Shown: piece by piece, positions 59,341 through 64,000 of the stretch
Position numbering within the stretch: the first letter of the stretch is position 1
Layout: each line of letters opens with the position of its first letter
DNA from: Cryptomeria japonica
Taxonomy: Eukaryota; Streptophyta; Pinopsida; Cupressales; Cupressaceae
NCBI RefSeq assembly: GCF_030272615.1
Contig: NC_081415.1
Span: 266,387,925-266,451,924, forward strand
Direction of reading: 5' to 3'
Length of the DNA: 64,000 nt
Made by a program: the position numbers and the translations under genes
The notes under the pieces: generated by a model
Seen by the model: only the letters and a program-made list of their open reading frames with translations
Database searches by the model: none
Told to the model about the DNA's origin: nothing

Positions 59341-59790
59341 CTTGAAATAGTAGAAAAGCTTAAACTTAGAAAGCTACCTCATCCTTACCCCTACAAGGTC
59401 TCATGGTTCACCCAAGGTCAACAAGCAGTGGTAGATGAGCAGACTTGGGTGGAGTTTCAGATTGGATCATCCAAGGATAGGTTGCTCTTTGATATAGCCA
59501 AGATGGATGCATGTCATCTCTTGTTTGGGAGACCATAGCAGTATGACTTGAAAGCTCATCATGATGGGTTGAGAAACACCTACTCAATCACCAAGCATGG
59601 TAAGGTGATAGAACTCTTACCTCTGATAGAGGAAGAGATAGAATCAAAAGGTAAGGATACAAAAGTGCTAATGGTAGAAGGAAAATAGTTCATGAAGGAG
59701 ATTGCAGAGAAAGGCATAGTTTGCTATGCCCTCATGCCTAGCCCCAAGGTGACAAGGAAGGAGCAGTTTGTAGAAGAGAAAGGAGCATAG
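59335..59790 (+). pseudogene. Protease C-part and connector, element E
   Basis: EIVEKLKLRKLPHPYPYKVS, then VEFQIGSSKDRLLFDIAKMD and CHLLFGRP followed by a TAG in place of Trp (59536). This is the second half of a chromovirus protease. A connector with TAG stops at 59686 and 59788 leads to RT. Confidence 0.82.
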
Positions 59791-60560
59791 AAGCACATAG
59801 ACCCTGTAGTCAGACAATTGCATGATAAGCACCAAGGCATCATCTTAGATGGAATGCCAAGATCCCTACCATCGATGAGAGACATCAGTCATTGCATATA
59901 TCTGATCCCTAGATCTACTCTCCCAAACAAAGTAGCCTACAAGCTCACTCCAGCCTAGAATACAGAAATGGCAAGGCAGATTGAAGAGTTGCTTGAATCA
60001 AGACTAATTGGAAAGAGCTTAAGCCCATGTGTAGTACTTGATGTCCTTGTACCCAATAAATAAGGCACATGGAGGCTTTGCATAGACTCAAGGGCCATCA
60101 ACAAGATAACTATAAGGTATAGGTTCCCAATCCCTAGGATAGAGGATTTTCTTGATTGCTTGGGGAGTGCTAAGTATTTCACCAAAATGGATCTAAAAAG
60201 TGGATACCATCAGATTAGAATAAGGCTAGGGGATGAATGGAAAATAACTTTTAAAACTAATGAGGGGTTGTATGAGTGGAAAGTCATGCCATTTGGGTTG
60301 TCCAATGCCCCTAGTACCTTTATGAGGTTGATGAATAAGTCTTGGTGGAATTCATTGGAAAATTTGTCATAGTATACCTAGATGATATCTTGATCTTCAG
60401 TCACACAAGGGAAGAACACCTCAAACACATAGATATGGTTCTCAAGAGGTTAGATGAAGAGCAACTAATGATCAATTTGGATAAGTGTGTGTTCATGTAG
60501 GAGGAGATCATCTACTTGGGTTTTGTAATCTCACAAGGTGAGTTAAAAATGGACCAATAG
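59791..60560 (+). pseudogene. Reverse transcriptase, element E
   Basis: Blocks are [76 protein letters not shown] and, after a frame change near 60355, catalytic YLDD at 60375-60386 (VYLDDILIFS) and CVFM with a TAG, then IIYLGFVISQGELKMD. Stops include TAG at 59957, TAA at 60061 and TAG at 60498 and 60558. The palm motifs of Ty3 RT are all present. Confidence 0.9.
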
Positions 60561-61160
60561 AAGGTGAGTGCTATACTATCTTGGCCAACACCTAGGACTA
60601 TGAATGATGTCCGGAGCTTCCATGGTTTAGTAAATTTTTATAGTAAGTTCATAAGGGGATTTAGTCATGTTTGTGCACCCATGCTTGACACCATAAAGGG
60701 AGGAAAAAAGTGCAGGTTTGGTTTGACCAAAGAGGTAGATGATTCATTTGAAGCATCGAAGAAGAAGGTTGCAGAACAAACAGTCCTTGCCTTATTAGAC
60801 TTCAATAAGATATTTTAGGTGGAATGTGATGCAAGCTACATGGCTATTGGGGCAGTGCTTAGTCAAGAAGGAAGGCCTATTTCTTTTTTTAGTGAAAAGC
60901 TAAATGATGCCAAGAAGAGATACTCATCCTATGACTTGGAGATGTATGCTCTAGTACAGTCTTTGAAGAAGTGGATGCACTATTTATTTCCTAAGGAGTT
61001 CATAGTTTTTACTGATAATTAGGCACTCAATTCCATAAATAGCCAAGAGAAGTTAAACCACTGACACATGAAGTGGGTAGAGACCCTACAAGCCTTCATC
61101 TTCACCCTTAAACACAAGAAGGGAGTCAAGAACAAAGTTGCAGATACTTTGAGCAGGAAG
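60561..61160 (+). pseudogene. RNase H, element E
   Basis: First the RT thumb-connection (RSFHGLVNFYSKFIRGFSHV), then ECDASYMAIGAVLSQEGRPI with the first Asp, AKKRYSSYDLEMYALVQSLK with the Glu, and IVFTDN with the third Asp at the end, cut by a TAG (61019). HKKGVKNKVADTLSRK closes it. TAG at 60816 and TGA at 61062 also interrupt. It is a single RNase H of the usual Ty3 type. Confidence 0.88.
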
Positions 61161-62460
61161 GTTTTAACTGTCAACCAAATCAAGATGGAGAGTGCTAGTA
61201 TTGATTCCTTGAAGAGTATGTATGATGCTGATGAAGACTTTGGAGAGATATACAAGGTATGTGAAACCTTTGGTGAGAGGTATCATATTGAGTTTTTTGA
61301 ATTTCTGATACAAGATGGATTGTTATTTAAAGGGGTACAATTTTCTATTCCTAAGTGTTCCATGAGGTTGAATATCATTAGGGAGAAGCATTATGGAGAT
61401 ATGGAAGGTCATTTTAGCCTTGACAAGATCCTAGACCTTGTGAAGAGACATTATTACTGGCCTAAATTATAGGGAGATGTAAGAAAGTTTGTGGAAACAT
61501 GTGTAATATGTCAGAAAGCCAAGGGGAAGTCCACAAATGCAAGTTTGTATCAGCCCTTACCCATTCCTTCTAGGCCATGGGAGAGCATAAGTATGGACTT
61601 TGTGTAGGGCCTGCCTAGGACAAGGAGGGGATTTGATAGTGTCTTTGTAGTGGTGGATAGGTTTAGTAAAATGGCTCATTTCTTGCCATGTAAGACTTCT
61701 TGTGATGCATCATATGTTGCAGACCTATTCTTCAAAGAGATAGTCTGGCTACATGGATTGCCCCTATATTGGTCACTTTTGGAGGACCCTTTGGAAGAAG
61801 TTGGGAACTAACCTAGCTTTCTCATCAGCCTACCATCCTCAAACGGATGGGAAAACTAAAGTTGTCAATTGGTCATTGGGAAACCTATTAAGGTGTTTGA
61901 CAAGGGAACATGGAGAAAAATGGGACAGTATACTGTCACAGGCAAAATTCCCTTACAATGATACTATCAATAGGAGCATAGGGAAGTCTCCTTTCCAGAT
62001 TGTATATAGCATCCACCCAAGGGGAGTATTGGAGTTAAGGGATTTACCCAAGGAAGAGCCCATTAGTACAGATGGTGAAGCTTTTGCATCAACCATCAAA
62101 GAGGTGCACGACCAAGTAAAGTCTCATCTCTAATAGTTTGCAGTGAAGTACAAGACTTATGCTCATAGGAAAAAGAGAGATGTACAGTTTAGTGTTGGGG
62201 ATTTGGTATGGGTACATTTGAAGAAGGAGAGACTCCTAAAAGGAAAATACACCCAGCTCATGTAGAGGAAGATTGGACCATGTCAGATATTGAATAAATG
62301 TGGACAAAATGCCTATGCAATCTAAGTTCCTCCTGATCTTGGATTATCACCCATTTTTAATGTGTGTGATCTTACACTTTTCAAAGGTAGTGACAATAAA
62401 GGGGAGGAACCAACGCAGGTTGTAGTAGACAATGACATTCCAAGACATGAATCACCTAAT
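61161..62460 (+). pseudogene. Integrase, element E
   Basis: The zinc domain has HYGDMEGHFSLDKILDLVKR, YYWP and CVICQKAKGK. The core begins WESISMDFV (first Asp) and [20 protein letters not shown]. Near 61760 about 25 bases holding the second Asp are gone and the frame shifts; YHPQTDGKTKVVNWSLGNLL has Lys where the catalytic Glu of GQTEVVN-type motifs belongs. FPYNDTINRSIGKSPFQIVY and a GDLVWVHL-K end follow. With two of three catalytic acids missing it cannot act. Confidence 0.87.
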
Positions 62461-62706
62461 TTGAGCAAAGTGTTAGACACTAGAGTCACAAGGAAGACAA
62501 GGAACAAGGAGTACATTGAGTACTTGGTGGCTTGGTAGAACAAACCAGACTCTGAGGTAGTTTGGATGACAGATGAGTGAATTTCCAACCATGGTGCAGA
62601 TTTACAAACTCTGATCTCAAGTGGGCTTGAGATCTCTTCTCCTGAGGAGTATGGTGCAAGGGAACCTCATCTACACTCAAATAATGACCCTAAGGATGAA
62701 TACTAG
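62461..62706 (+). pseudogene. Chromodomain and pol tail, element E
   Basis: NKEYIEYLVAW, a TAG, then NKPDSEVVWMTDE match the chromodomain core (YLVKWKGYPDSEATWE type) found at the end of chromovirus integrase; it steers integration to marked chromatin. The frame continues GADLQTLISSGLEISSPEEY and crosses 62652, the LTR start, to end at a TAG at 62704. So the last 18 or so codons lie inside the 3' LTR. Confidence 0.8.
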
Positions 62707-64000
62707 GATCATTAGAGTGTCTTAGTGTTTCATGTGTTTCATATGTCCAATAAACCCCACCATGTAAGGCCACGTCATCAATTAGGCATTTTGATAAGCC
62801 AATTGGGACAATGTGGTCAATAGGGGTAGTAGATGGTTTAGTTTTGTGTTTGATAGGTTTTAAACATAATTTAGGAGTGTTTGGTTGATCCATGTGTGTG
62901 GATTCCAACCTTAGCAAGTATGACAACATTTTGTGCAAAATTAAAACTTTTTTAAAATGCAACTTTTGAGTGCAAAAGTGCAACTTTTTTGAAATACGAT
63001 TGGGGGAAGCCTTTCAACGGGTCCAATATACTCCAAATTCATTTGGAAACCATTAGAGAGTTGTATAAACCTTGTGGACATGATTCCCAAGGTTACTGCT
63101 ATTATGATTGGAGTTTGTGAAGCAATAAAACACTAAATATTGTAGTTTTCCCAGAAATTCCGAGTTTGCAGGAGTTTCCCGTGCCTGTACGGATTGATTT
63201 GAATCACACCATCCATGGAGTAGATAGAGGGATGAAATATCTTTGTTTTGGTGGTGGTCTAAGGTCTTAATTATTTTCGAGTAGTGAGAACCCTTCATTC
63301 TTCTGACTGCAACCCAATGATTGAGGGTTTGGAGAGGGTTTTGGATAAACATGGCCTTATCTTGCATTCTAGTCCACTAAAAGACTCTTACTTTGGAGGG
63401 ATGCAGGATAAGCCTCTGTAATTTAGGGTTTTAATGGTTTTTTGTAGGGGAAACTTGGTAGTGTGGAGAAAGGAGCAAAATTAGGTAGGCATCTCTATGT
63501 GACTACCTAGGACAAGATTTAGGACAATCATCATAAAATGTCATAGCAGTGGATTCCAGGCATGCAACCCTGGAATTGAAGGTTACTCACCATCCCCCAC
63601 ATGTCCATAGAGTTGGTTTTCTAGTTTGAGATCATTTTTTGGTAGTTGCTTTGGAAAATAGGCCTAATTGCCCCTATTAGGTCTCTTGGCCTTTATAGGG
63701 ATCAAACCTTGTAATTGTAGACTTGGTCAAACCATTTTGGGGATTAGTGCAAATTCCAAAAGGGTATTTTAAATGGTAATTTTTTTGTATGGGCGTGTCA
63801 AACATTTTGGAGTTGAGATCCATTTTATCACCAAATAGGGCTATAAGCCTAGGGGGTAGATTTCTAAAGGAGGTCTAAGGAATTGGAGCCTAATCTCAAA
63901 ATCAAATTTTGGACTAGTTTCTAATGGAAATAAATGAACCAAATCCTGATCCCTTAGGAGCAGAGTGTCATGGGGTGGTGTAGGGTAGGTATTGAGGCAT
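62652..64000 (+). repeat. 3' LTR of element E, cut by the window end
   Basis: Starts tggtgcaagggaacctcat and matches 45558-46905. The remaining 145 or so bases, up to the tagggctttgca end, lie beyond the window. No strong polypurine tract is visible before it. Confidence 0.88.

Larger units (their letters stand above)
45558..64000 (+). mobile_element. Chromovirus-type Ty3 element E, cut by the window end
   Basis: LTRs at 45558-47050 and 62652 to beyond 64000, tRNA-Met primer site, Gag, protease, RT, RNase H, integrase and a chromodomain at the end of pol, the mark of chromoviruses. Element F (48106-58996) splits Gag just before the zinc knuckle. The 3' LTR should end about 145 bases past the window. 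About twenty in-frame stops, mostly TAG, and small deletions in integrase make it inactive. Confidence 0.9.

Overview
The window reads as repeat-rich nuclear DNA of a large-genome seed plant. All recognisable coding sequence comes from LTR retrotransposons plus one LINE remnant; I see no intact host gene, no rRNA or tRNA gene and no CRISPR array. The AT-rich LTRs, plant-type Tat, Athila, chromovirus and Tork lineages, a plant mobile domain (PMD) and many CAG-to-TAG or CGA-to-TGA-type stops point to a plant. A gymnosperm is plausible but not shown.

Left half (1-25330): a four-deep nest. A LINE remnant (24191-25330, +) carries a Tork/TNT1-like copia element D (21608-24190, +; its 5' part lies beyond position 1). 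D is split by a Tat-like Ty3 element C on the minus strand (1-4512 and 19351-21607). C is split by a nearly complete Tat element A (4513-19350, +). A has both LTRs, a tRNA-Lys primer site, gag, protease, a G-patch, RT, two RNase H domains and integrase, almost all in one frame but with stops. Its 5-bp target duplication is gcaag/gtaag.

Middle (25331-43698): AT-rich unassigned DNA, perhaps a long solo LTR (26142-42428), carries Tat element B (30288-41724, minus strand, perfect GTTAT duplication). B has very similar LTRs and keeps gag and protease, but has lost RT, RNase H and most of integrase. In exchange it carries, antisense to itself, a PMD fragment with a TATA box, splice donor and splice acceptor.

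Right part (43699-64000): a 0.7-kb CA/TA/CATA microsatellite is broken by a minus-strand solo LTR (44302-45427, ATATG duplication) and bounded by a chromovirus E (45558 to beyond 64000, +). E's gag is interrupted by an Athila-like element F (48106-58996, +, AAGAG duplication) that has an extra ORF after pol.

All elements are decayed. A and B show the shared machinery best: gag packages the RNA, protease matures the polyprotein, RT and RNase H copy it from a tRNA primer and a polypurine tract, and integrase inserts it. In both A and B the polypurine tract forms the 3' arm of a potential hairpin.
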